Part shown: piece after piece, positions 1 through 9,964 of the stretch
Position numbering within the stretch: the first letter of the stretch is position 1
How the letters are laid out: every line of letters starts with the position of its first letter
NCBI GenBank assembly: GCA_949317995.1
Contig: OX439045.1
Span: 2,141,174 to 2,205,173 of the forward strand
Direction of reading: 5' to 3'
From: Acholoe squamosa
Lineage: Eukaryota > Annelida > Polychaeta > Phyllodocida > Polynoidae
Length of the DNA: 64,000 nt
Translations under genes and position numbers: made by a program
Notes under the pieces: generated by a model
Told to the model about the DNA's origin: nothing
The model's database searches: none
What the model saw: the letters and a program-made list of their open reading frames with translations, nothing else

Positions 1-312
1 TTCAAGTCCTACTTTTCATGTCACTATAACTTGTCCCTTTTGTTGCTCACAAGTGGTCATTCAAGTATGGTGCTAAAAAAGGGGGATTTGAGTAGGTACC
101 TAGTTGGGAGAAGACCGTCAGTACTATAAACTATAAATAAACTATAGAGCATGTGACATGAGTAGGTACCTGGTAGTGCAGCTCTATCTATTTTAAACAA
201 GGCAGGTGACTTTTCAGACTTATGTGGTGAGTGCAAGTACTTAGGTGTGCAAGTGCACGACTTGTTTAGAAACGAGGGCACATACTCACAGCTCTTTTTA
301 CAATAGGAGCAA
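1..312. repeat. TIR MITE family M3, copy 1 (cut by window edge)
   Basis: This stretch is the reverse complement of 31493-31839 and 57264-57618. The family ends carry an inverted repeat resembling TTGCTCCTATTGTAAAA, seen here as its complement near 295-312. The other end lies outside the window. No coding capacity is seen. It is a non-autonomous element; the superfamily is unknown. Confidence 0.7.
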
Positions 313-548
313 CAGCCTACTGAATAAATAACGAACAGTGGTGTCCCTGTTAATTTGAGTAGTAATGATTGTGAATTAGAGACAGTTCAACCTGGTATTT
401 CCCTTTAGTTCTGACCTGTCAGAACTCAGCACGGCATTTCTAAAAGATGTTATGACTAGAACCTCCTAAAATGTAATGGGAAATCTCACTTTACTGACTT
501 CCTTTAGTAGTCACTCACTATTGCACTGATAAGACTGTCCTACACAAC

Positions 549-735
549 CCTATGTACATTATAATTACCACATTAAGTGTTGACCATATAGAGCAGTCGT
601 AGTGCACCACCCTATGTACATTATAAATACCACATTAAGTGTTGACCATATAGAGCAGTCGTAGTGCACCACCCTATGTACATTATAATTACCACATTAA
701 GTGTTGACCATATAGAGCAGTCGTAGTGCACCACC
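549..735. repeat. 62-bp tandem repeat, three units
   Basis: Three almost identical 62-bp units begin at 549, 611 and 673 with CCTATGTACATTATAA and end in GTAGTGCACCAC. The only difference I noticed is a T/A change near the start of the middle unit. The near identity suggests a recent local duplication. No gene is apparent here. Confidence 0.9.
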
Positions 736-1673
736 TAAGATATCCAATCACCAATCACCCATCTTGCGAAATGCCTTCATGAATCAACTTTGCAATACTT
801 AACATTATATATCCATTTGGGAGTGGAGATTGCGTGGTCAACACGTGGTCACTAATGTAACAGTGACAAACCAATACCTGAAGCTAGACACCTGGGAATA
901 AAGGCCGTCACTGCAAGGACATTTTCATAATATCTCTCCTCCACTATCATTCATCAAATCGGGAAGAAACCACAGTTTCGCTCCTTGCTAATAAACATTG
1001 TGAAAAATTGAAATTAGAGCGAATAAAAGAAAGATATAAAGGGAAGGAATGTTGGAGAGGGAAACACAGAGCTTCAAATAATGGAAATATGAAGGAGAGT
1101 AGGAAATATAACAAGGGCTTTAAATGACTATCATAGGAGTTGTCGCAGACCCTGCACTAAAAGTGAGAATCAATTCGTCTGTACTGCTTTTGAAATATAT
1201 TTTTCATAATCTATCTTTTGAAAAGCAGCGGCGGAATAGGAGCGTTCTCTCTACTACCGCCAAGTCCTTGAATAATAGAGGCCATGGGCCAGGTACATCA
1301 AGGTGAAAGTCGATTCCATATAGGATCACCTTACCACGTTTATTCATGACCTCTGCACTCAGATTAGACCTGCCCTCATTTTAGACCCCTGTGAAACCTG
1401 TCAGGAATTTCCAAAGATTAGCCGAATTTTTTTATATAAACAAATAATGCCGTACATGTCACATGGTGTCTGTTTTCTCATCTCATCTCATCATTATGAA
1501 ACTGCTGTTGATATATTGTACTTGAGGAATGGTCTTCCATAGATCAGCCACTGATAATATTCAAACTACATTGATTATCTAGGTTGAACTGTTGCTATCA
1601 TTTAGTGATATATAAAAGGAAGAAGAACTTAAATAAATGCAGTATCGTTTATGGGAGGTTTTCTTTTGGTGTC
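736..1673. other. No gene seen
   Basis: This AT-rich stretch lies downstream of the last exon of protease-homologue gene B. I see no splice-bounded coding segment, and the short reading frames here have no recognisable motif. Confidence 0.5.
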
Positions 1674-1679
1674 TTTATT
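1674..1679 (-). terminator. AATAAA polyadenylation signal of gene B
   Basis: On the minus strand AATAAA lies about 20 bases after the stop codon of the last exon of gene B. The paralogous gene A has the same signal at the same spacing (12383-12388) and similar surrounding bases, which supports it as the 3' end signal. Confidence 0.7.
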
Positions 1680-1699
1680 GATGTATAACTTAAGACGCA

Positions 1700-1858
1700 T
1701 TAAATACCAGACTTTTCCTTTATCCACTGCCTGAAGTACGACACCCGGGTGTAGACGGGGGGGAATTTTGTTGTACAAGTATCGTACTGCGAGGAGCTGA
1801 TACCAGACAGCTTTGGCTGACCATTCTTCAGAAACACGAAAGGGCCGCCATTGTCACC
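1700..1858 (-). pseudogene. Gene B exon 5 (C-terminal S1 protease-like exon)
   Basis: The acceptor CCTGGCAG precedes GGTGACAATGGC, read as GDNGGP: Asn replaces the catalytic Ser of GDSGGP. The exon encodes 52 residues ending in PVYTRVSYFRQWIKEKSGI and a stop. This is the usual C-terminal strand and helix of S1 proteases. The Cys after GGPLV in gene A is Phe here, so a disulfide would be lost. The exon starts in phase 0, as in gene A. Confidence 0.85.
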
Positions 1859-2034
1859 CTGCCAGGAAAGGACAATTATAAAACACAAATGTGAATAGAG
1901 AGATAGAGAAAAGCAGTGCACCCTCCAGGATTATCACACCCATTTTACTGCACTAATGATGTGATTTCAGCAAATTTCTGATTGCTAAATCTGGCTGTTA
2001 AGCACTTTTAAGCACAGTGAATGCAACTACTCTG

Positions 2035-2240
2035 CAAAAATGCTGTTTAGATTTTAAACATGTTTAGGTCTAAACATGTTTGAAATCTAAACATATACAT
2101 CAGTTAGGTGTATCATCGACTACACATTTAGGAAAAGAACACTTTTATTCTAAATACATAAGCATTTTTGCTAAACATGTTCAGATGTTTAGAGTTTAAA
2201 CAGTTGAATATTAGGTGTTTAGATTTAAACATCAATATGT
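2035..2240. repeat. TTTAGATC-rich MITE family M4, copy 1
   Basis: The segment begins CTGCAAAAATGCTGTTTAGAT and is full of AAACATGTTTA-type words. Related copies lie at about 8150-8357, 11625-11770 and 12090-12295; two of those end in the complementary ATCTAAACACCATTTTTGCAG. It lies in intron 4 of gene B. No coding capacity is seen. Confidence 0.6.
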
Positions 2241-2529
2241 TTAGATACTTGGATGTCAAATCCACACCAGGTAGCAGCACTACCTCTGAATGGACTATCT
2301 GTGCACAGTTATAATCAATTGTTGTGACAAATATCCCCAAACTCCTTCTTTATCATAGAGTCATTTCATTGAATGCTATGAAAATATAAACAACAATAGA
2401 AAATTAACTGAATTCAACTGACACCACCATCATTACCATAAAATAATCAATGAGCTCCATGACTTACACCTATGTCATGTTATTTTGTAAGGTATGAAAC
2501 TATGTCCTTCCAGCCAACCTTCAAACAAC

Positions 2530-5500
2530 CTCCAAGCTCCTTGAGAAGATAGTTAGAGACAGAATGGAAGCCTCCCAGAGAGCAAGGCAACATGTCCCAC
2601 CTGAGGAGCAGTATGGATTCCGAGCCCACTGGTCTGCCCAGCATGCTTCCTACACCATGTGGGATCTAATTATGCGACACAAGGGCAATGAAACAGTCGT
2701 TATTTTTCTCGACGTAGAGAAAGCCTTCGAAATGGTGAACCACACTGCTCTCCTTGCTTGCCTAGCTGAAACGGGAGTATCGGGTAAGATAATGAAGTAC
2801 ATGCGTGAGTATCTTGCAGACCGCTCATCCCGCGTCTCGCTCCAGGGAACGTACTCTTTTAATCACCCACTTGAGAATGGCGTTCCTCAAGGGGGAGTCC
2901 TATCCCCTCTCATCTTCAACTGCGTCATGGAGCAAATTCACAAGCTTCGCTTAGGGTAGAATGACCTTGAGTCGTCCAGGTACCTTGAGTCGGCCATTTT
3001 GCTTGGTATTGGGCACAAAATGAATGTGTTAATGAATATATCAGTGGATTCTAAGCTCTTTGCACTGGTGCTATATCGCAAGATATGCTATAAGCTATCT
3101 TAGCCTCTTTTGGAATATAAGTCCAGGACCTTCCAGGAGCTCTAGATGACACTAGAGTTTGTGAATTATTCTTGATTTTCCAGCAACAAAATGATAGATG
3201 AGTGATAATGTGATATTGACCAAGTAACAAAGTTAAACCTAACTAAAATTGGAAAAAAGCATTGCATTCATACTCTGTCAAACATCATTTAACTTGAAAT
3301 TATTCCTTTATAGTGTTCAGTACAAAAGTCAACAATCTGCTGTATAGAAGTTGACTCGTGGTATGACTGGCCCAAGGTGTCTTTGAGCAAAACATGTACC
3401 TTGAGTCAGCTACTATACAAGTACCTTGAGTCAGCCACTATTGCTTTGTGGTCCAAAATGAACTTAGTAGTGACCATTTCATTGGGTTCTAAGTTTTTTT
3501 ACACTGCTAGAATATGTTGAGCTGCAGCACCTGCGATCTTTCCATCTTTGGGAAAGTGAATCTAGCACTATCCATTATTTTTCAACAAAATCAACTATAT
3601 TCTACCAATTAGATAGAGAGGTCTTCTGATAGATTGCCAGCCACTTTGAAATGATGGACAGCTGATAAATGGGGATAAGTTTGCTATAATTTATGTTTAC
3701 CCAAGGAATGGTATTAATCAGAATTATAATTAGTAAAATCATTCCAGAAACATTTTGACCAAGATCACTCAGCCGGGAATAAATGTTTTCCTTGTTTTGC
3801 TTCAAAAGCACACTCTTTACTATGAATTAGTTGAGTCATTTTATGATGTGGCTGACTCAAGGTACCACAGTGACCGACTCATGGTACTGATGAAAGAAAA
3901 TTCACAGCTATTGAATGATGGGTGCTAAAAGAGCTCCATGACTATGGGTATGAAAGTTGTAACATTGCTGGATGGAAAGAGTAAGACATCTGGGTAATAT
4001 CTATATCCATTTTTAGATGACCCCTGCAAGTTTTCCTACTATAACAAAGATCCTAGACTAACTAGTATGTGGTAAGATGAACCAGGTGGACGACTCATGG
4101 TCACTTTACCCTACCCAAGGCTCGCATCTTGTCATATGCCGATGACATTGCCATCTTCGTATCCGACCGCTTGGACGTTCACCCGAATGCGCAAAAAACT
4201 CTCAACATGGTTCATGATGAGTGTCTCAAGTTGGGGCTCAAAATCTCGCCCGAAAAAACCATGGCCATCCCCTTCTTCAAAACCACCCTTGCCCGACCCC
4301 TCTACATGGGTTTTGACCATATACCGGTTTCTACCACCTACAAGTACCTTAGGGTCATCTTCGACTCCAAGCTCACGTTCAAACCCCAACTAGCCTATGT
4401 GGCTGACAGGATGCGCGCCCGTCTGAACATCATGAAGTCCATGGCTGGCCCAACATAAGGGGTCACCTTCGCCCACCTCCGGACTTTCTACAAACAAGCC
4501 ATACTGTCTCTCGTAGACTACTGCGCTCCCCTTCTGTACACAACCCTCAGTCGGGAGGAGACAGAAGTCGGCAGCAGCACTGTTCTTGCCTTTTCCACAC
4601 GCTTCGACGTACTCAACAAGATACAGAATGCAGCCATGCGCATCATAGCAGGAGCCCCCCTCAGGACCAAACTCACCTGCCTCCGGCAGGAGACAGAACT
4701 CCCACCCATCTCCCTTAGGGTCACAGAAACCCCTCTGAAATTCCTGAACACCTTTGCCTCCACCCTAGACAAAAGTCTTGCAAAGGCCATGGCCCATAAG
4801 CTTCAATCTTATACGGAACAGGTCCGCCCGCCACCCACAAAGCACCGCTGCTCTACAAAGACTACCTACTACATTAAGACCTTACACACGGCCGGCGGTA
4901 CCTTGTCAGCCCCTCCCCCACCTCATCCTCACCCCCCTGGTTACCTGGTACCAGCCTCTTTCAACACCCTGTCCCTTCCCTAAAAAGCAGAAACCTCCCC
5001 TCTCATTCTACGCCAATATGCCCTGGAAAACATCAACATGTTGAAAAAGGAGCACCCGAATGCCCTGCACATTTTTACCGATGGCAGTGTGAATCCTGTT
5101 ACTGGGGCTTCCACTGCAGCTGCGGTTCTCCCCGAGTCTGGCGATGAGGTTTCTTGCAAAACCCCCGAGTTCTCATCATCCCTCACCACTGAACTGACAG
5201 CCATTGAGCTTGCCCTGGAGGAGTGGGATCAGGATGTGGTGATCCACTCCGACTCCCTTGGGGCTGTCTCGTCCATCTCCAACCCTAGGCCTTCAACTCT
5301 CCATGTAATGAACATTCAAAGGCAATTCGAAGATCGCAAGAACCGGGGACTCCATACCACCTTCAGCTGGATACCGTCCCATATCTGCATTAAGGGAAAC
5401 GACGCTGCTGACATAGCAGCCAAGACTGCAGCATTACATGGAGGAAACAAGCCTGACAGAACCCCTCCACCCTCCAAAGATCAAGTATCAGCGATCATTG

Positions 5501-5922
5501 GCAGGAAAATTCAAAAACTCAATCTACTCTTGAACCACAAGGAATGCTTACAGCTGCATGATGGTGAAAGGTCCCAGTCCCTCACGTGGAATAACAGGGT
5601 CAGGGAAACCATCCCCCCTATCCCAACTCACCTCCCCCGGATAAACCAACACATAGCTGCCCGCTTCCGCACAGACTACAGAAGAGCTGTAGACTGTGGC
5701 GGTCGTAAGGCATGCACTTGTGGCGCGGCTCGCTTTTCTGCTGCCCATGCGCTCACCGACTGCTCCCTGATGGACTATTCATCCATCCACCACTTATTCG
5801 ATGAGGATACAGTGAACCTTCCCTGCACGGAGGCAGCCCTAGTCATTTTCAGTCGAGCAGCTTGTGAGGGGTATGACCCTCTGATACGCCTGTACCTAGA
5901 TAACCGTGACCTCCTCCTATAG
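2530..5922 (+). pseudogene. LINE ORF2: reverse transcriptase with C-terminal RNase H
   Basis: RT motif A is FLDVEKAFEMVNH (about 2708-2746), motif B GVPQGGVLSPLIFN (about 2881-2922) and motif C YADD (4135 on). A 1158-bp transposon lies between motifs B and C; removing it with one TA rejoins the frame exactly. Downstream is the thumb-like region (KIQNAAMRIIAGA), then RNase H with FTDGSV, the Glu of ELTAIELALEEW, HSDS and GNDAAD, which supply the D-E-D-D set. The same frame runs from 4129 to 5922 with two in-frame TAA codons (4456-4458 and 4981-4983). The tail has a Cys/His cluster (CGGRKACTCG). Such an enzyme would copy element RNA at the target site and degrade the hybrid RNA. This copy is inactive. 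Confidence 0.9.
2954..4111. mobile_element. 1158-bp TIR element flanked by TA, nested in the LINE RT
   Basis: The termini are GGGTAGAATGACCTTGAGTC and the complement of GGTCACTTTACCC, giving an imperfect inverted repeat of about 24 bp. TA is duplicated at 2952-2953 and 4112-4113. Inside each end the word ACCTTGAGTC(A/G)G recurs several times (near 2963, 2981, 3399, 3420, and inverted near 3848 and 3876), giving subterminal repeats. No long ORF is seen, so it is non-autonomous. TA duplication fits a Tc1/mariner-type or similar superfamily. It is younger than the LINE copy it interrupts. Confidence 0.85.
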
Positions 5923-6312
5923 AGGAGTGTTGCAAACAGGAGGCACACCCCCTACCCTCAGTTAGGACAACACCAGAATCATCCTTCTCACTGACACCTA
6001 AACACCTAATACCACCTGTCCCCCACCAGCCGAGATGCTCATACCACTCAAGCTGGTTAACCACAATACCCATCCCCCAAACCTACTATCTCCCCTAGAG
6101 TCTGGCTAAGATGCTCACCATATCACTTGGGCCAACCACACTCTTCTCTCCAAACACTCTCTGCATCACAAACAGGACTGACTAATGCCCAAGGAGTTAG
6201 TCCAATTCCGCTGTCTCTACCCCTATTCACACTATAACTGCCACACCCCAGTAACATGTCATAACCTCCTCCCGCATGCTTAACCACCCCAAAACCTTTG
6301 CTCTTCCAGAAG

Positions 6313-6951
6313 ATGCCACGACGCCTGATCCTCCTGACAGACAGCCAAGGAAGGGGCATCCCCAACTCGCAGTACCTGACCTGCACCTTCAAATCCAGAG
6401 GAAGAGCCCACTACATCCAGGAGCTAATCGACAGGCAGGACATCAGATCTCATGAAGACGTCGCCATTTGGATAGGTGGTAATGACGCACACCCTCGGGT
6501 AGGCCAGTTTAATTCTTCTGCTCTCAGAGAGCACTTCCGCCATGCAGTTCACTGCGTGCGCGGAACTCACCCGACGGCAAATGTCGTCCTTGTGGCAGCC
6601 ACAAAGAGAGGGGTAGAAGCAAAATCCCGCAACATCCAAGCTGTAAACACTATCATTAGAAACGTTGCCCTCGAGTTTAATGTCCCCTTTTCCAATGTGT
6701 ACCGCTCACTCGAGTGTAGATACGGTCACTGCTCCCAGTATTTAAAGGTAAATGAGGGGGTCCATCTGACCCTTAAGGCCAAGCTACAGGTGGTCGAATC
6801 AATTCAACACCAACCGGGAGTGTCAGTTGTACCCAAAAACCCAATTCCCTCCCCCCCCTTCGCCTCTGAGGGTGGCTGGACATGGACACATCCTATCCAT
6901 GTTCTACCCGGCCCCTCTCATCTGGGGCTACAGATGGTTCAGCACTGCTGA
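6313..6951 (+). pseudogene. SGNH/GDSL-hydrolase domain of the LINE accessory ORF
   Basis: I start at the ATG at 6313 (MPRRLILLTDSQGRG). Block I of the SGNH fold is LLTDSQGRG (Ser nucleophile in DS), block III is WIGGNDAHP (Gly-x-Asn-Asp), and block V is NEGVHLTLKAK, where the usual Asp three residues before the His reads Glu. Esterase domains of this fold are known from ORF1 of CR1-type LINEs and are thought to act on lipids or esters; here the domain lies downstream of RNase H. The frame runs past an eight-C run at 6851-6858, after which the sensible reading moves to the next frame and enters NADAR. The likely original product is one SGNH-NADAR protein of about 350 residues, broken here by one base. 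Confidence 0.75.
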
Positions 6952-7372
6952 ACATGCCTACCACTATGAGAAATGCATGAGGGTAGGGGAAATCGGCCAA
7001 GCCCGCGAAGTGCTTATGGCTACCACTCCCAGCCAAGCAAAATCCAAAGGTAAGATCCCGGATAGTCTGATGGACCTTCCCACAAGACGCCTGCTCCTAG
7101 AGGACATCCTTATGGAGCGATGGCGGAGCCAGCCCAGTTTCAGGAATGCTCTGCTGGAATCGGGCTCCAGACCAATCATACACACAGTGAAGGACGCCTT
7201 CTGGGGAGACATAGGTTGGGATGGCACTGGCTTCAATGTATATGGGAAGTCCCTGATGAAAAATGCGCCACATCCTCCCCAGACATTAGACCATACTCCC
7301 TTCAACTCCCCCCGAAAACACCCTACCCCCTCACCACCTCCTACTGAGATGATCACCATACCACTCGAGTAG
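6827..7372 (+). pseudogene. NADAR (YbiA-like) domain of the LINE accessory ORF
   Basis: After a Pro-rich linker the frame reads FYPAPLIWGYRWFSTAEHAY, with the F-x-T-x-E-H motif of NADAR/YbiA proteins. A Lys region (YEKCMRVGEIG) follows, then TTPSQAKSKGK, a helical stretch ending MERWRSQPSFRNALLESG, then VKDAFWGDIG and GTGFNVYGKSLM, which match the D-x-x-WG and G-x-N-x-x-G-K-x-LM signatures. Known NADAR proteins act on ADP-ribose linked to guanine, or on riboflavin-pathway phosphoribosyl intermediates. What it does for a retrotransposon is unknown; removing ADP-ribose from element RNA or cDNA is only a hypothesis. It ends at TAG 7370-7372. The frame differs from the SGNH part by one base at the C8 run. 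Confidence 0.8.
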
Positions 7373-7375
7373 GAC

Positions 7376-7940
7376 ACCCCCCCTCACTCCACCTTGATCC
7401 TCCCCTTCCACACCCTGGTCTCTCCCCCACCTAGGCCCCGGTGCCTATCACCATACCAATTATGGCCTGCCACGGCGCGGTGTACTGTATTGCACCGCCC
7501 ATGGACATGGGTGCCCGGCTGGTCTCACATACACCCCCCGCCCACTTCCACAAGGGGACCAGGCCTTGCACCCTTGACCAAACGCAGGCCAACATTTCGG
7601 TAAATTTCTCGTCTGTGCCCCCTAGGAGTGGATACGCCAGATAGCACTACGATGCACTGGGCTATTGTCCTGCTCCCTGGTTCGGTGACACAGGTAAGAT
7701 CACCCAATCACATGATACACCTTGTTCATACCATAACCAATATACTGTGCTTTTTCTTTTCTTCCTTTTTTTTTCTCTTTTGTTGTTGTTTTTTTTTTTT
7801 GTTTTTGATTTAATTTGTTTTTTGTTTTTTTGTTTTCTCACTCCCCCCTAGCTCCCTCTAGTGTACGGGTCCAGGTTTCACGCCACGGGACCTCTCACCC
7901 TCAACGTGTCCTTGAGGCACATAGGTGAGGTCTAATTCAA
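7376..7940 (+). other. LINE 3' non-coding region, C-rich then T-rich
   Basis: Downstream of the NADAR stop there is C-rich sequence to about 7700, a T-rich tract with T runs at about 7750-7840, and a short GC-rich end. I see no convincing coding frame. It is probably the element's 3' UTR. Confidence 0.5.
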
Positions 7941-8149
7941 AGTAAGTAAGCCAACCTGTTGTACTTCCTCAAGTCTCCTATTCCAATGCAGTGTGTACAT
8001 ATATGTGTATATAGCTGTGGCTGACACCTTGGGAGACTTTGCAATGTAAATACCTGCTGATGTCCTCCAGTAAATGAGAAAACAAACAAAAGATATTCCT
8101 TTATTTTTTTAATGGATACATGTCTGCAAAGCCTCACTTCCCACTAAAT

Positions 8150-8357
8150 CACTTAGACATCTAAACACAAAAATTCATAAACATCTAAATGCAAAATTTC
8201 ATTGATATCTAAACACAAATTTTGAACCTAAATACTTAGATTTCTCAACACTTGAGCTAAGCACATTGTTTGGCTAAACATGTTTAGGAAATTAATGTGA
8301 TTACAAAACATTGCAAGAATATGTTTAGAATTGTGATCTAAACACCATTTTTGCAGT
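8150..8357. repeat. MITE family M4, copy 2
   Basis: It is closely similar to 12090-12295, including TCAGCTAAGCACATTGTTTG-like sequence and the end ATCTAAACACCATTTTTGCAG. Sequence to its left (about 7970-8150) also matches about 11930-12085, so the two regions share a longer segment. It lies in intron 4 of gene B. Confidence 0.65.
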
Positions 8358-8491
8358 TTAAATATCAAAATGACATTAAGCAGTTTTGATTAATTTTTAG
8401 GTATCTTGAAGTTCAATAGGTTTGTTTTTTAAAAGATCCAAAATCATTGGTTATGATCATGATTATGTCATCTGGTTTACGAGGACTTAAC

Positions 8492-8652
8492 CACCACCAC
8501 AGTAGATACAGATATTTCGTTTTCGTCTCGGCCATCATTCTCAGTGCAGAAATGGCCTCCGTCAATGTGTGCCGAATATTCTTTACAATAGTCATTGCTG
8601 ATAACAGTAGCAGTGGCCTGATACAGGAGGAGTGGTTGGTGAAATGCTGAAT
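8492..8652 (-). pseudogene. Gene B exon 4
   Basis: The acceptor TTATACAG leads into a phase-1 exon with LYQATATVISNDYCKEY and GGHFCTEN, matching gene A exon 4 (LHEATVHPISNTHCSN and SHICTDTG). The end is ambiguous: the best phase-0 donor is GTTAAG at 8491, but the conserved Cys just before the donor in gene A (SPCW) is out of frame here (TGTGG), which suggests a small indel. Confidence 0.7.
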
Positions 8653-8912
8653 CTGTATAACATATAGACATCAACAGTAAAATACATACCCACTGGGCAC
8701 TGATTATGAACCAAATGAAAACGCTTTTCTGCCAAGTGGATAAGCAAATGTCCAAGACCATGGGATATATATTTTTGCATTGTACATATTACAAAATGTC
8801 TTATAGGCCTCACCAAAAAGATGCGAAAATATGGTAAAATTTTTTTTTCAAAACATCCTGTCTGGCTCTGTCAGCTGCAGCATGTCATGTGATGGCCATT
8901 GATCACATTTAC

Positions 8913-9603
8913 ATTTTATGTCATGGCTGATATGAACGTCACTATAGATTATTATGTCAAGGTGAATATCAATGCTCCATTGACAATGCACTAAACTTTA
9001 TTGCACCCCTGCATTAAATAACCAGCGCCAAATCCGCACGATGATGTCATAGGTCCACCGCGCATGCACAGCATTTTTGAAACGTAAACATTCAAAATGG
9101 CGGCGGTCAGGATTTCGCGAAGACAATGGTAAATCAGAGTTAATTATGGACTATATTGATGAAATATCGATTGATTTTCCACTCAAACACCTTGACATAA
9201 ATGTAAAGATGAACTCTGATTAGTTTGAGCCTCCTGTTTCTTCACTCGCAGGTCCTGCCCGCTCCGCACTCGGACTACCGGCCTCGTGCGGAACGGGCAG
9301 GACCCTCTCGTGAAGAAACTGTCGGCTCAAACTAATCATCGTTCACCTTTACCATTGTACTAGAACCGCCATATTCAATGGGGGGCATCGAATACAATGT
9401 ATCCATATTCAATGGTTAATTATCACGTGACTCATGTATGATAAAACAAGTTGATTTGTCTATTTAAAGACAAAATAACCTCCTAGGCCATGACATAAAT
9501 GTAAATGTTAACTTCCAAGGAATATTTTTGCATCGCGTTCCCCTCAGTGAGTCGATGCAAAAATATTCCGTGGTCATTGACATTTGCTTATTCCATTGAA
9601 TAC
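8913..9603. repeat. Bipartite foldback element M2 with a related element nested in it
   Basis: The outer element starts TTATGTCATGGCTGATA and ends GACATTTGCTTAT, like the copies at 14710-15044 and 18994-19262. After CACTATAGATTA it is interrupted by an inner element (about 8955-9355) of the same design: a left module bounded by TTATGTCAAGGTG and its complement CACCTTGACATAA (9180s), then a long hairpin whose arms contain TTAGTTTGAGCC and GGCTCAAACTAA. The outer element resumes at GTACTAGAACCGCC. No ORF. It lies in intron 3 of gene B. Confidence 0.75.
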
Positions 9604-9709
9604 GGCAGAGTTAGTCGCCAGAGCTGCATTCCTGCGTCATGGCAACCAATGGACATGATGCATTAATGCAGCAGCCTCGAGAGGGTACTGACATGGAATA
9701 TTGGCTTAC

Positions 9710-9871
9710 CACTAGTAATTCCCCATCCTGTGATATAACACTGAGAGGTGATATATAGTCCTGCATCACTCAGGTCAATGCTATTTATAGTAAAACTCAG
9801 CTCCAGAGGTGCTTCAAGACAGCGATGTCATTGAATTTGCGGAGGCCACAGCTGCTGTAATTGCCATGATG
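9710..9871 (-). pseudogene. Gene B exon 3 (frameshifted)
   Basis: The exon reads HGNYSSCGLRKFNDIAVLK, then shifts one base to continue APLELSFTINSIDLSDAG and CYITGWGITSG up to the donor GTAAGC at 9709. NDIAVL holds the Asp102 position. Comparison with gene A places the start near 9871, but no AG dinucleotide precedes it there, so the acceptor looks lost. The phase at the donor is 1, as in gene A. Confidence 0.8.
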
Positions 9872-9964
9872 TAATCAGAAGAAAAAGGGGTTTCTAGCAG
9901 AGATGATTTCCTGAAGACATTCAGTTTTTGTAATGTTTAAAACTACACTTAATTAAATTACAGT

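Larger units (their letters stand above)
2510..7940 (+). mobile_element. Decayed non-LTR retrotransposon: RT-RNase H plus SGNH-NADAR
   Basis: This is a C-rich block in AT-rich flanks, inserted in antisense orientation in intron 4 of gene B. In order it holds RT (from about 2530), RNase H (5038-5922), a 390-base spacer, an SGNH-hydrolase ORF (6313-6951), an overlapping NADAR-domain frame (6827-7372) and a C-rich then T-rich 3' region. The RT starts in the fingers region, so the copy is 5' truncated; endonuclease and ORF1 are missing. The cellular-type RNase H points to the I/Jockey-like group of LINEs; the exact clade is uncertain. The 3' limit is set by where sequence homologous to about 11930 resumes (near 7960). 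That SGNH-NADAR belongs to the same element is inferred from strand, adjacency, composition and similar decay. Confidence 0.75.

Noticed and set aside
7120-7707. Several open frames overlapping the NADAR region and the LINE 3' region
   Set aside because: They are off-frame shadows or Pro/Thr-rich frames in C-rich DNA without motifs.
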